A stretch of 64,000 bases of DNA from Pseudooceanicola sp050897975 (GCF_050897975.1 NZ_JBPAXY010000009.1:1-64000); one strand, 5' to 3'. Shown: positions 25,734 to 34,171, counted from the first letter of the stretch. Numbers and translations: made by a program. Notes: generated by a model from the sequence alone, not told the origin.

Positions 25734-27662
25734 TTAGAATTCCATCTCGTCATCGAGACCGCGGTCCCGACCGAGATCACGCCCCAACTCCTGCACCTCC
25801 TGCTGGCCGCGCAATCGCGCCACCTCGGTCGCCTTATCCTGCTGCAACCCGGCAGCGCGGTCGGTGAAGACCTGATCGCCGGTTTCCTCAAACGTCATCT
25901 CAAGGAACTCCTGCGTGACGGTGATCTGATCGAGCTTGCTCGGCAGCGCCGCGTCCAGCACCTCGTAGTTGCCGCGGCGAAGCTCGGCCAAGCCTTCTTC
26001 GCCCAACTCCTTGAAGAGCTCGGATTGCAGGGTCCGCTCGACCGTCTCTTCCTGTTCCTCGCTGAGCTTGCCGTCGCGCAACATGTGGGCGAGGTCCTGC
26101 AGGTAGGGATTGGGCGTCCGGTCGTCCTCGTCGATGAGCGGCAGCGTCGCCTCTTCCTCGTCCGCGAGGGTCCGACCAATCTCGACACCCAGTTCCTTGG
26201 CGCGTTCCATCAGCGCGTCCATCACGCCGTCGACCTTCTCGAGCGCGGCGTCGAGTTGGTCGTCACTCGCGGTCTCCACGCTCAGACCGTCCTTGGCCAG
26301 CACCGCGTTCATGTCCCGCTCGACCCAGTCCTGTGCCATGCCGTAGTTCCGCGTGCCGCCGGCACTGATCCGCGCCACCAGTTCCTCGCTATCCATCCCG
26401 ACCTCCTCGGCCCGCTCGAGCACGTCACGCAGCCCTTCGTCATTGCCCGACTGCAGCGCGGCGATCAGAACCTCACTGCCCGCCCCCGGCGGATAGGGTT
26501 CTTCGAGCTGCTTGCCGAAGCGCACGCGCAACTCCGGGTCCGGCACCATCTGCGAGAGGTCCGCGATGATCGGCGCGGCCTTGGCCTCGAACGCGGCGCG
26601 CTCGGCCGGGTCCAGTTCCTCGGCCTTGAGCCTCAGCGCCTCGATCGTGCGCTCGGAATAGTCGATCGCATCACCGACGGTCTTGATGTCCTTCATGTCT
26701 ATCTCTCCTTCGGTGAAGTTCCACGGCGTGCCCGAGCCCAGTCCGTCCGCCATGCCGCGCACGGCGCGCGCCATGTGGCGCTGGTCCATCCGGTCCAGCA
26801 GATCCGCGAGGTTCTTGTAGTCCTTGGCGAAGCCCACCACCTGCGCCTGCGCGATGGCAGTTTCCTGGGCCGTCATGACGATCTCGCGCGGCAGGCGAGC
26901 CTCTTCCTTGGCGCGGTAGATCTCCTCGATCCCGGCGGGCTTCTCGAAAATGCCGCGCTCGAGCCGCGTGGTGGCATCAAGCATCACGCCATAGCGTTCC
27001 GCAATTTCAGCCTGCTTCTCGCGCATGAGCTGCGGCGACATCACGCCCTCGGCCCAACACGAAAACCAGGTGCCCTTCTCGACGCCGCGATTGTTCAGGA
27101 TGATATGCGCGTGCTTGTGCGCCCGGTCGTCATGAACCGCGAGGACATAGTCCCATTGGTCGCCGTATTCACCGCTCTCGAAGAAATGCTCCGTCCAGTC
27201 CATCGCGATGTCACGGACCTGGTCGACGGTCACATCGGTAGGGAAGGAGAGCAGCATGTGCGAGGTGAAGCCGAGCTTGGTCGAGCCCCGCCAGGTCCCG
27301 GCCCAGTCCTCGATGATGTCTTCTTTCTGCTCCTCAGAAAGCACCGCCGCATCGGTCAGCGCATTGGTCATCGTCGAGTAGGTGTAGACCGCCTTGTCGT
27401 TGATGTAGGAGATCTGCGCACCGAGCGAGGCACGCGTCTTGCAGCCCCCGGCCCGGATCCGTTTGAACACCGCCGCGCGGCTCTGACCCGACGCCGCCTT
27501 CAGCGCGTTGCGTGCCGACATCGAGCCGACGCGCGCAAAACTCCGCCCCTGCCGACGCCCCGCCAGCCGCGCGTCGATCCGCGCCGCGGCCTGGCCCCGG
27601 ATGCGCTCATCCTCCCAGAGCCGCCCCATGACCGAGGTGTAGAGGGCGAGCGGATCAGCCAT
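25734..27662 (-). CDS. VirD2/TraI-like relaxase
   Basis: The relaxase nicks oriT and stays bound to the 5' end of the transferred strand. In this 642-residue protein the candidate catalytic tyrosine is Tyr86 in QISYINDKAVY, motif II is TSHMLLSFP (133-141), and the metal-binding motif is HDDRAHKHAHIILNN (177-191), the HxDxxHxHxH pattern of the PF03432 superfamily. The C-terminal half is acidic and helical, without a recognised domain. The start overlaps the stop of the upstream DNA-binding gene by eight bases. Assignment to a MOB class (P or Q) needs a profile search. Confidence 0.9.
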   Translation of the reverse strand: MADPLALYTSVMGRLWEDERIRGQAAARIDARLAGRRQGRSFARVGSMSARNALKAASGQSRAAVFKRIRAGGCKTRASLGAQISYINDKAVYTYSTMTNALTDAAVLSEEQKEDIIEDWAGTWRGSTKLGFTSHMLLSFPTDVTVDQVRDIAMDWTEHFFESGEYGDQWDYVLAVHDDRAHKHAHIILNNRGVEKGTWFSCWAEGVMSPQLMREKQAEIAERYGVMLDATTRLERGIFEKPAGIEEIYRAKEEARLPREIVMTAQETAIAQAQVVGFAKDYKNLADLLDRMDQRHMARAVRGMADGLGSGTPWNFTEGEIDMKDIKTVGDAIDYSERTIEALRLKAEELDPAERAAFEAKAAPIIADLSQMVPDPELRVRFGKQLEEPYPPGAGSEVLIAALQSGNDEGLRDVLERAEEVGMDSEELVARISAGGTRNYGMAQDWVERDMNAVLAKDGLSVETASDDQLDAALEKVDGVMDALMERAKELGVEIGRTLADEEEATLPLIDEDDRTPNPYLQDLAHMLRDGKLSEEQEETVERTLQSELFKELGEEGLAELRRGNYEVLDAALPSKLDQITVTQEFLEMTFEETGDQVFTDRAAGLQQDKATEVARLRGQQEVQELGRDLGRDRGLDDEMEF

Positions 27663-28275
27663 TCCTGACGAGCCTCAATCCGCGCTCGATCGCGCGCGGG
27701 TCATCCTCCAGGATCTCGTTCTCCGCCCCCCGCCCTTCTTCTTTTTGCGGCCACTCCTGATGACGCAGCGCCTGCGCCGCATCCTTCATCCGGCCCATCT
27801 CACGGCTCATCGACTGCGCCAGATCGAGTAGTTCGATCAGCACCGCGCGGTCCGCCTCCGAGACCTCCAGCCGACCACGATGGACCGCCTTGGCGAGCAC
27901 CAGTCCGGCGTCGTTCACGTCCCTCGCCTGACGCCACGCGGCGCAGAATTCCGCGACCAGATCGCGAGGTACATCGAGGAAACCACACCGTCCGCGCAGC
28001 ACCGCATTGAGCGCCTGCGACCGGTTGGCAAAGCCCCGTTCGCGCCACTCCGCATCGAAGGCGTCCAACTCGGATCGGCTGGCTCGGAACGCCACCGTCT
28101 CGCTTGGATCGCGCACCGCGATGCCCTCGCCCGCCTCCTCTTTCGCGAGCCGGTTCACGTGGCGCGGGGAGATGCCGAACGCCGCCGCCAGGTCCTTGGC
28201 GCTCTCGCCCGCCGCGAAGCGCTTTGCCACTTCGATGCGCTGCTCAAGCTTCAGGTTTTTCGCTGGCCTCGGCAC
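27655..28275 (-). CDS. Relaxosome accessory DNA-binding protein (MobC/TraJ-like)
   Basis: Starting from the GTG at 28275 (GGGAGA eight bases upstream) the protein has 206 residues. A helix-turn-helix is visible in KRFAAGESAKDLAAAFGISPRHVNRLAKEE, followed by a segment (ETVAFRASRSELDAFDAEWRERGFANRSQALNAVL) that resembles ribbon-helix-helix relaxosome proteins. Such proteins bind oriT and load the relaxase. The position directly before the relaxase and next to a nic-like sequence fits. An in-frame upstream extension to 28368 lacks a ribosome site and overlaps the intergenic region. Confidence 0.7.
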   Translation of the reverse strand: MPRPAKNLKLEQRIEVAKRFAAGESAKDLAAAFGISPRHVNRLAKEEAGEGIAVRDPSETVAFRASRSELDAFDAEWRERGFANRSQALNAVLRGRCGFLDVPRDLVAEFCAAWRQARDVNDAGLVLAKAVHRGRLEVSEADRAVLIELLDLAQSMSREMGRMKDAAQALRHQEWPQKEEGRGAENEILEDDPRAIERGLRLVRNG

Positions 28276-28421
28276 TAGGACGTTCTCCCGCTTCCAGGGA
28301 AAAGATGCATGCGCAAACGCGCGCGAGGCAGCGATTGCTCGCAATCGCGTTCGCGTGCGGCGGAGCATTCAGCTTTGCGGGAAACGCCCATCACAGACCC
28401 CTCGGACAAAATGTGCAAACA

Positions 28422-28439
28422 TTGGCCATATCCTGCCAA
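28422..28439 (+). other. oriT: Candidate oriT nic site
   Basis: The sequence CATATCCTGCC at 28427-28437 matches the nic core ATCCTG|C used by RP4/VirD2-type relaxases, with the predicted cut after G28435. It is framed by a short inverted repeat (TTGGC at 28422-28426, GCCAA at 28435-28439) and lies about 150 bases upstream of the relaxosome and relaxase genes, where oriT is expected. A second imperfect inverted repeat, TGTCACGCCC/GGGCGTCACA, is at 28716-28740. No gene is seen in the rest of 28276-28800. Confidence 0.55.
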
Positions 28440-28760
28440 CGTCTTCCTTCTCTCTTTTGCTTATACTTCAATACATCACATTGCGCAATATTACGTTTTG
28501 CATGATGTGTTTTTTTGCTTGCGATGAGGTGCACTCAAGACCGCTGGGCAGCGCGACATGGAGCGGTGCCGTCCTCATCGATGCGCGACAATCTGGTCGA
28601 ATAAATCTGCTGAAACTTGCGCTGGAGCAGCACGCGATGTCAGGCAAACCGAGCGCCCGAGCCGGTCACGGATCGGGCGCCAGAAACACGAAAACGGCCC
28701 GCGCGGGATGGCGCGTGTCACGCCCGTTTGGGGCGTCACAATGTTGGTAAGGATCAGTGT

Positions 28761-28798
28761 CAGACCCCTGCGGATCCGAAGACCCGCAGGGGTGTCTG
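28761..28798 (-). terminator. Hairpin downstream of small gene
   Basis: The arms CAGACCCCTGCGG (28761-28773) and CCGCAGGGGTGTCTG (28784-28798) pair with one bulge around a ten-base loop, directly after the stop of the 58-residue gene. There is no T-run on the minus strand, so it may act as a terminator, an RNA-stability element or part of the transfer origin region. Confidence 0.45.
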
Positions 28799-28800
28799 GG

Positions 28801-28977
28801 TCAGTGACCCAGTCCCTGACTGCGCAGATCGTCGTAGCGGCTGCGGGCGATCAGAGCCTCGGTCTCGAGGCTGTCGAGTGTCTCCGGATGGGCGTCTTCA
28901 TCAAAGGCGGCGAGGTAGGCATCGAAAGCCATGTCGGCTTGCAGTTCGGCGAGGTCGATGGATTGTTCGAGTGTCAT
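28801..28977 (-). CDS. Small acidic plasmid protein, 58 residues
   Basis: From the ATG at 28977 (AAAGGA nine bases upstream) the product begins MTLEQSIDLAELQADMAFDA and ends DDLRSQGLGH. It is acidic and predicted all-helical, with no signal peptide. I do not recognise the family; similar small acidic proteins are common near plasmid transfer origins and in anti-restriction regions. Longer in-frame extensions upstream lack a ribosome site. A hairpin follows the stop codon. Confidence 0.6.
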   Translation of the reverse strand: MTLEQSIDLAELQADMAFDAYLAAFDEDAHPETLDSLETEALIARSRYDDLRSQGLGH

Positions 28978-29077
28978 GGTGTGATCCTTTCCGTTGATCG
29001 TCGTTGGACGGATCGTGGAAAAGACCGGGGGCATGAGAGCGGGCTGCACCCTGCACGGGGCGGAATGAAATGGAGCA

Positions 29078-29153
29078 CGCTGGGGGCAGGTTTGTTGTGA
29101 GCGATGCCCCGCAGCGCTCAAGGCGCCAGCCGTCCAGAAACCTGCCCCCGGCG
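29078..29153. repeat. Long spaced inverted repeat
   Basis: The 16-base arms at 29078-29093 and 29138-29153 match at 15 of 16 positions, with GGGGGCAGGTTT and AAACCTGCCCCC as the perfect core, 44 bases apart. They lie about 100 bases upstream of the small gene at 28801-28977. Otherwise 28978-29576 holds no gene I can support. The pair could fold into a large stem-loop or be ends of a small mobile remnant. Confidence 0.5.
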
Positions 29154-29576
29154 TTGCCGGCCGCTCGACCCCGGGCTAGCGATCTCTAAGGCCAACAGGT
29201 CGACGGAAAGGCGCGCGGCGGTGACTCTGGCGTGAGACGTTGCCCCGGGATGCATGACGTTGATTTGCGACTTCCACCCTCGCGGCACAGGGTGAGTTCG
29301 GCGCCCCTGGTAGCTTCGCCAAGACGACCTAGGCGCGGGTTGTTCGACCGACGGAAGAGGTGCGCTTGGCTCGCTCAGTTGGCTCCCAGTTCTCCCTGCG
29401 GTCATTCGGTTCCGCCTCCATCGCGCGTGATCCACGCTGTCACTGAACTGAAAGATCGAAGCCGCGCCCGCGACCTATCCGGTCTGACGACCCGCCTCTG
29501 CGTCCGCTTCCGAAATATGCCGCGTTCTTCGGACACCGATAGTGCACCGGTCGAGGGCAAATTCCCCCGGAACGAG

Positions 29577-29605
29577 AAAAAGCCAGACCGCCGGAGCGGT
29601 CTGGC
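29577..29605 (-). terminator. Rho-independent terminator of DUF736 gene copy 1
   Basis: On the minus strand a ten-base perfect stem (GCCAGACCGC/GCGGTCTGGC, loop of four) is followed by TTTTT, eight bases after the DUF736 stop codon. This is a textbook intrinsic terminator. Confidence 0.85.
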
Positions 29606-29612
29606 CTTTGGC

Positions 29613-29951
29613 TTAGGCGGCGTCTTTTGGGCCCCAGGGGATCACGGCCTGCAGGGACAGATCGTCCTGGTTCGCGGCCTTGCCGAGGTTGGCGTTGAAG
29701 CCGTGGTCGCGGATGGTCAGCGTGTAGTAGTCGGCGCCGGTCTCCTTGTTCTGCTTCTTCCAGATGCCGCCGCACTCGACAAGCTTGCCGCGCGGGGAGC
29801 GTCCGAGGACACGGTGCGTGGGGGCCATCGGGTTCGCGCTTGCGACGGGTTCGACCGTGATGTCGAGGTCGAAGGTCAGGGTCGAGATGGAGCCGACGCC
29901 CTTGGCGGTTTCGATGTCGGCGCTGGTGAATTTGATGCAGTTCGTGGTCAT
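29613..29951 (-). CDS. DUF736 family protein, copy 1
   Basis: The 112-residue protein begins MTTNCIKFTSADIETAKGVG and continues with LTFDLDITVEPVAS, THRVLGRSPRGKLVECGGIW and YYTLTIRDHGFNANLGKAA, the signature of DUF736, a beta-rich family common on alphaproteobacterial plasmids and of unknown function. It differs from the second copy at 47159-47497 by a single residue (Ala against Ser after EPVAS). The ribosome site is AGGAGAAG. An intrinsic terminator follows and a conserved leader hairpin precedes it, so it is a stand-alone transcript. Confidence 0.88.
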   Translation of the reverse strand: MTTNCIKFTSADIETAKGVGSISTLTFDLDITVEPVASANPMAPTHRVLGRSPRGKLVECGGIWKKQNKETGADYYTLTIRDHGFNANLGKAANQDDLSLQAVIPWGPKDAA

Positions 29952-30058
29952 TGCTCTTCTCCTTGTTTGCGTTGCAATGATGGTCACCTTGCAGCTGGCC
30001 AAGGCCCGGTCACACCGAAGGCGAAGCGTAGCGGAGAGGGGCAGGCGCCGGTCTATTT

Positions 30059-30104
30059 GCTCCGCGCGGAATGGCCCGCAGGGACAGGGGAAAAAGATCG
30101 GCGA
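30059..30104 (-). promoter_or_regulatory. Conserved leader hairpin element, copy 1
   Basis: TGGCCC/GGGACA arms (30072-30077, 30081-30086) with loop GCA are flanked by CGCGCGGAA and AGGGGAAAAA. The same layout recurs at 47601-47645 and 50680-50722, each 120-150 bases upstream of a minus-strand gene. This copy has one mispair in the stem. Confidence 0.45.
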
Positions 30105-30184
30105 CAACCTTTGTGGACGGGTCGACAGCTGCGACCAGCATGTCATGCAACTCAGACACCAGGAGAAGTGCGGTGGCCGCGAAG

Positions 30185-30852
30185 AAAGGAGGGTGAACAA
30201 CCGAATGAGAGAAATGCCTGTGGTGGCGATATTTCTGTCCTCTCGCACCGAGCCGCATCCCGGCCAGTCAGAGCTTTGCTGACCCTGCCTCACGTGCCGC
30301 GACGGCTGGTTTCCGTGGCAACCCGATCTGTGTTGTCTGGAAGAGCTGCAGGGAGATCGTCGAAGCCTCGACACCGTTCCGCCCCCCCCGGATTTCGAAC
30401 GGTCCCTCCACGGCACCCCGTAACGTGCGATCCGCGCAGCACGACCATCACCGGCCTGATGCCAGCTGCGGTCAAGGCAATCCGGCGGTCGTAGAACGCC
30501 GTTTGCGACCTATGATGACGGGGCGGCACGGCACGTCCGGCAAAGCAAGGAGCAACACCGGCCGAGACGCGAGATACGAGATCGATGTTGTCACGCGCCC
30601 GCCCAAGCGACCGTAACCGGAACGGCCGAGATGAAGCGTTGCCACGACCATGCGACGGCTGGCCGGGCTGGCTCCGGAGGAGACTGCACCGCCAGCAGCA
30701 CGTCGCAGCGAGAGGCGGCGTTTCAGCTCGGGGCGGGCGGCTGCGTGCAGCCGACCGAGTAGGGCGCGGTCCTGACCAAAGGGCAGGAGGGGCCAATGTT
30801 CCCCTTGAATGCTTCAACTTAAGAATCAAAAGTTACTTCAACGGCAGGGCCA
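30185..30852. other. Gap without recognisable gene
   Basis: I see no supportable gene in these roughly 670 bases. The open frames present are Arg- and Pro-rich and overlap on both strands. The stretch marks the left edge of the defence island after the repeat ends at about 30184. Confidence 0.4.
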
Positions 30853-31455
30853 TTGAGACAGGCGGAACACATTTTGATTGAGCTGAAAATCGAACTTGTT
30901 GGCATCAAACCACCCATCTGGCGCCGGATCCTCGTGCCGAATGACATCAGCTTGGACATCCTGCATTCCGTTCTCCAGGGCGCTATGCCTTGGCAAGACT
31001 ATCATTTGCATGAATTCGAGATTGGCGAAGACAGGTTCGAGGCCCGCGACGAAAGTGACGACAGCTGGGACCCAAACGATGGCCGGAAGGACGAAAAGAG
31101 CTTTACTCTTGGCGAGCTGGTCAAGAAAGGCAATCAGTTCATATACACTTATGATTTCGGCGATGGCTGGCGGCACCTCGTCACTGTCGAGAAGGTTAGC
31201 AAACCAACCGGAAGACCAGATCTGGACTTTCCCGCCTGTGTTGCCGGAGCGCGAGCGTGCCCGCCAGAGGACTGTGGAGGGCCCTACTCTTACGAAGAGT
31301 TTCTCGACGCGCTGACCGACAAACGCCACCCGGAATATCGTGATACAAAGCAATGGGCCGGCGCGTTCGAACCGGAAGTGTTCAGCGTGCAGCAAGCCAA
31401 TGCTGCCGTCGGTGCGATGTTCGTTTGGGCGAAAGAGTGTCGCGGTCTAAAGTGA
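30853..31455 (+). CDS. Plasmid pRiA4b ORF-3-like protein
   Basis: The protein (200 residues from a TTG at 30853; TTG at 30874 is also possible) shows the PRiA4_ORF3 domain: LKIELVGIKPPIWRRILVPND, LDILHSVLQGAMPWQDYHLHEFEIG, FIYTYDFGDGWRHLVTVEK and FPACVAGARACPPEDCGGPYSYEEFL. The family is widespread on plasmids and near integrases and defence genes; its biochemical role is unknown. It lies 78 bases upstream of the retron-like unit on the same strand and could be co-transcribed with it. Confidence 0.85.
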   Translation: MRQAEHILIELKIELVGIKPPIWRRILVPNDISLDILHSVLQGAMPWQDYHLHEFEIGEDRFEARDESDDSWDPNDGRKDEKSFTLGELVKKGNQFIYTYDFGDGWRHLVTVEKVSKPTGRPDLDFPACVAGARACPPEDCGGPYSYEEFLDALTDKRHPEYRDTKQWAGAFEPEVFSVQQANAAVGAMFVWAKECRGLK

Positions 31456-31533
31456 CTCCTGACGCTGGCTTGGCGCGCGATCCATATGGCGAACCTCGCA
31501 ACCATTTTGAAGAACTGAGATCGAGGTACCGAC

Positions 31534-32793
31534 GTGACCACAAGCTCGACCATCATGCAGCCGTTGGTGAAAGCATGGGTGGATCAATTCGAAGAAGCGG
31601 ACCGGGCGGATGCCGCGATCCTCGCGTCCCTCATCCGGCTTGTCCCTGGTGATGCTTTTCGCCGCGATTTGACGCGGGTCCTTGAAGACCGCCTGAGGAT
31701 CGGTCCCAACCCCGTGGCGCTTTACAACGAAACAGAGCGTAAGAAATGGAAAGGGCAACCCAACCGTTTGTTTCCCGAGACGTCCCGCGCGAGTAAAATT
31801 CAAAAAGGGAAGAAGACTGTGCGCGCATATGGCCGCGTCGGACCGCCGCTGGTGCCTCGTCAGCGACAGGTCGCCGAAGAAATAGGCAGTGAAGGGGTTG
31901 TCGCCAACGTCCTGACCCAGTTGCACAAGCGCCATCGAAGGTCGATCCTTCTCAACCCTGGGGCCGACATAATTCGCGAGAAGCGCGCGCGCCGGTTCGT
32001 TCTGGTAACGGACTTCATCGGAAGTGGAGATCGCGTCATCAACTATCTCAATGCCGCATGGAGGCTGCGGACAGTGCGCAGCTGGTGGTCGAGGCGCAGT
32101 CATTCCGGCCTTTGTTTCGAAGTGGTGGCCTACGCAGGGACAGAAGCTGGGGTCGAACGCGTAAAGGATCACGCCTCATCGCCCACCGTCAGCTTGGTGA
32201 CACGATGCCCAACAATTCAAACGGTCTTTCCCCGAGGAAAAGTCAGGCGGATGGAAGAGCTGTGTCGTCGCTATGCGCCACCAGGGTCCAAACCCCTGGG
32301 CTATGGCGAAGTGGGGGCGCTTTTGGCGTTTGATCACGGCATGCCGAACAATGCACCTTCGATGTTCTGGAAGGATGCAAGAAGATGGTCGGCGCTGGTA
32401 CCGGAGCGTGCATCCAGTACAGCTGGTTCCCCCTACCAAGAACCGCACACGCCAGAGAAAGAAAGAGCGCGTATTGAAGCGTCTGCCAAGGCGTCGGATA
32501 CCGGGGCAATTCTGCGCCCGACGAGCTTGGAAACGATCATCCTGTCTGCACTGCGCCGATCTCCCCGTCATTCCGAAGCGATATCGGGTCGTCTCGGCAT
32601 GAACATCGATGATGTGTGCGAAATCCTTGACCGCTTGAAAGGTTGGGGTTGGATAAACGCGTCGCATCAACTGACCGAACGAGGGCGGATGGTTGCGTCA
32701 CGACTGATTCGCCAAGACCGCAAGAGCCCCCTTCCCCAAGGCGACGACACGATGTACTTTCCGAATGCGTTGAGAGCGCCACGCGATGTCTAG
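31534..32793 (+). CDS. PRTase-like and winged-helix protein, putative retron accessory
   Basis: The 419-residue protein starts with GTG behind GAGG. Its central part carries RRFVLVTDFIGSGDRVINYL (about 153-172), which matches the PRPP-binding loop of type I phosphoribosyltransferases (strand, acidic residue, then GSG). The C-terminal part (SLETIILSALRRSPRHSEAI, then a turn, then VCEILDRLKGWGWI; about 333-378) looks like a winged helix. Proteins combining a PRTase-like and a winged-helix domain are, to my knowledge, partners of one retron type. Here the gene precedes a retron-type reverse transcriptase by 199 structured bases. It would be the toxic or DNA-binding effector held inactive by RT and msDNA; that is inference from organisation. 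Confidence 0.68.
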   Translation: MTTSSTIMQPLVKAWVDQFEEADRADAAILASLIRLVPGDAFRRDLTRVLEDRLRIGPNPVALYNETERKKWKGQPNRLFPETSRASKIQKGKKTVRAYGRVGPPLVPRQRQVAEEIGSEGVVANVLTQLHKRHRRSILLNPGADIIREKRARRFVLVTDFIGSGDRVINYLNAAWRLRTVRSWWSRRSHSGLCFEVVAYAGTEAGVERVKDHASSPTVSLVTRCPTIQTVFPRGKVRRMEELCRRYAPPGSKPLGYGEVGALLAFDHGMPNNAPSMFWKDARRWSALVPERASSTAGSPYQEPHTPEKERARIEASAKASDTGAILRPTSLETIILSALRRSPRHSEAISGRLGMNIDDVCEILDRLKGWGWINASHQLTERGRMVASRLIRQDRKSPLPQGDDTMYFPNALRAPRDV

Positions 32794-32992
32794 TGGTTGC
32801 CGGGGTAACGACCGGCACCGTTGGTGTCACGTCCTGCCCGCAGGAGGTGATGCCTGGGCCGTCGATTGCGATGGGCTCACGGTCAAGCTTTCGCTTGATG
32901 CTCAACTTGATCGAACCGCACGACCTTGCGGTCGCCGCAGCGGTAGGCTGACTTGCGATCCGATCAAGCTCACCCTGAAGGGTGGATAGTAG
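32794..32992 (+). ncRNA. Candidate retron msr-msd RNA region
   Basis: The gap between accessory gene and reverse transcriptase is densely structured. TGCCGG/CCGGCA (32798-32803 with 32812-32817) forms one hairpin. TCACGTCCTG/CAGGAGGTGA (32827-32850, loop CCCG, one G-G mispair) forms another. TCAAGC/GCTTGA (32883-32898) and a near-perfect ACCGCA/TGCGGT follow. CTTGATCG (32906-32913) pairs with CGATCAAG (32961-32968) around the inner stems. Two msr-like hairpins followed by a longer branched stem is the retron layout. I could not assign the a1/a2 pairing or the branching guanosine, so boundaries are tentative. Confidence 0.5.
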
Positions 32993-34171
32993 ATGCGAAC
33001 GTGGAACTCTCAACGCTACTTCGCCGAAGGCCTTGCGGCAGGAGTGGATGAATCCATCCTCAATAATGCAATCGCGACAGCTGAACACACATTGCGGCAG
33101 CCAAGTCCCGGCCCGCCGATCCTCACCCTTGGCCATCTGGGGCATTTGGCGGGCGTCGATGTCGGTATTTTGAAAACATATGCCTCAAGGCAGGATGCGG
33201 ACCCTTATCGGGAGTTCTCGATCCGCAAGCGCCCGATCCCGGGCCAACCTCCGCGCTATCGAACAATTGCCGTGCCTGAGCCGCCCTTGCTGAGAGTCCA
33301 GACTTGGATCGCGTCCGAAGTCCTGCGCCACGCACCCTGCCATTCGGCGAGCACGGCGTTTGCACCAGGGTCTCGGTTGGCCCAGGCCGCGGCGCGCCAC
33401 TGCCGCGCAGTTTGGATGGTCAAGATTGATCTGCGGAACTTCTTCGAATCGCTGACTGAAATCGACGTGCATCGGGTGTTTTTGGAGCGGGGCTACCAGC
33501 CGCTGGTCGCGTTTGAGCTTGCGCGCTTGTGCACCCGTCTCCGCGACAAACATCGCAACGATACTGCTGTCTTGCCTCAGCGACGAACGCCCAAGTTTCG
33601 GCACTCGTCCTTGACATCGCTTTATCCACGAGACCTGCTTGGCGTCTTGCCGCAAGGCGCACCAACCAGTCCAATGTTGGCCAATCTCGCAGTGCGCGAC
33701 CTAGATGAAAGACTGACTGCTATCGCGAAGACCTTCGGCGTCCGATACTCGCGCTATGCAGACGATCTCACCTTTTCAACGACACGAAAGTCGTTTGGAA
33801 GATCCCGCGCACATGATCTGGTAGGGCGAGTCTATGAGACCCTGGCTGCTCGAGGACTGGCGCCGAACCAATCCAAGACGACGATTGTTTCTCCGGGAGC
33901 ACGGAAAGTCGTGCTCGGCCTTTTGGTGGACGGAGACACGCCGAAGCTGACCCGCGATTTCCGCTCGCGGCTTCGAAAGCACCTGTATCACATAAGCGCT
34001 CCCGATCAGGGGCCGGTTCAACATGCAGCGCGGCGCGGATTCGCCTCCGTTGAAGGCCTCCGCCAACATCTGTTGGGCCTGATCGCGTTCGCCGGTCAGA
34101 TCGATCCGGTCTATGCGGCGAAATGTCGGGCGATTTTAGACTCGTCAGATTGGTCGCAGACAAGGAGGTGA
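32993..34171 (+). CDS. Retron-type reverse transcriptase
   Basis: Retron RTs copy part of an associated RNA into multicopy single-stranded DNA. This 392-residue protein has the RT blocks in order: RTIAVPEPPLLRVQTWI, MVKIDLRNFFESLTEIDVHRVF, LLGVLPQGAPTSPMLANLAVRDLD, SRYADDLTFS with the catalytic YADD at about 255-258, and GLAPNQSKTTIVSPGARKVV. The usual retron VTG motif appears as VLG in KVVLGLLVDGD, which is unusual. There is no maturase or endonuclease domain, arguing against a group II intron. It begins with ATG behind GGTGGA immediately after the structured gap. Confidence 0.85.
   Translation: MRTWNSQRYFAEGLAAGVDESILNNAIATAEHTLRQPSPGPPILTLGHLGHLAGVDVGILKTYASRQDADPYREFSIRKRPIPGQPPRYRTIAVPEPPLLRVQTWIASEVLRHAPCHSASTAFAPGSRLAQAAARHCRAVWMVKIDLRNFFESLTEIDVHRVFLERGYQPLVAFELARLCTRLRDKHRNDTAVLPQRRTPKFRHSSLTSLYPRDLLGVLPQGAPTSPMLANLAVRDLDERLTAIAKTFGVRYSRYADDLTFSTTRKSFGRSRAHDLVGRVYETLAARGLAPNQSKTTIVSPGARKVVLGLLVDGDTPKLTRDFRSRLRKHLYHISAPDQGPVQHAARRGFASVEGLRQHLLGLIAFAGQIDPVYAAKCRAILDSSDWSQTRR

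Larger units (their letters stand above)
29613..30184. repeat. Direct repeat copy 1 (DUF736 gene plus leader, about 572 bases)
   Basis: This segment matches 47159-47730 over its whole length in the same orientation, with well over 90 percent identity by eye: near-identical through the gene, slightly less in the leader. Similarity ends sharply just beyond GGAGAAGTGCGGTGGCC. The two copies bracket the defence island and repABC region. Confidence 0.85.

Noticed and set aside
25647..27668. 673-codon plus-strand frame opposite the relaxase gene
   Set aside because: The relaxase on the other strand carries intact catalytic motifs; this frame is a codon-bias shadow.
29078..29153. CRISPR-like or attC integron site
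   Set aside because: Only one pair of arms is present, with no repeat-spacer periodicity, no integrase or cas gene nearby and no recognisable attC boxes.
30059..30104. Simple rho-independent terminators for the three repeated hairpins
   Set aside because: They lie in leaders 120-150 bases upstream of genes on the same strand, have short stems with conserved flanks, and the compensatory changes suggest another role.
32993..34171. Group II intron reverse transcriptase
   Set aside because: There is no maturase or endonuclease domain and no intron RNA ends; the motifs and neighbouring gene fit retrons better.
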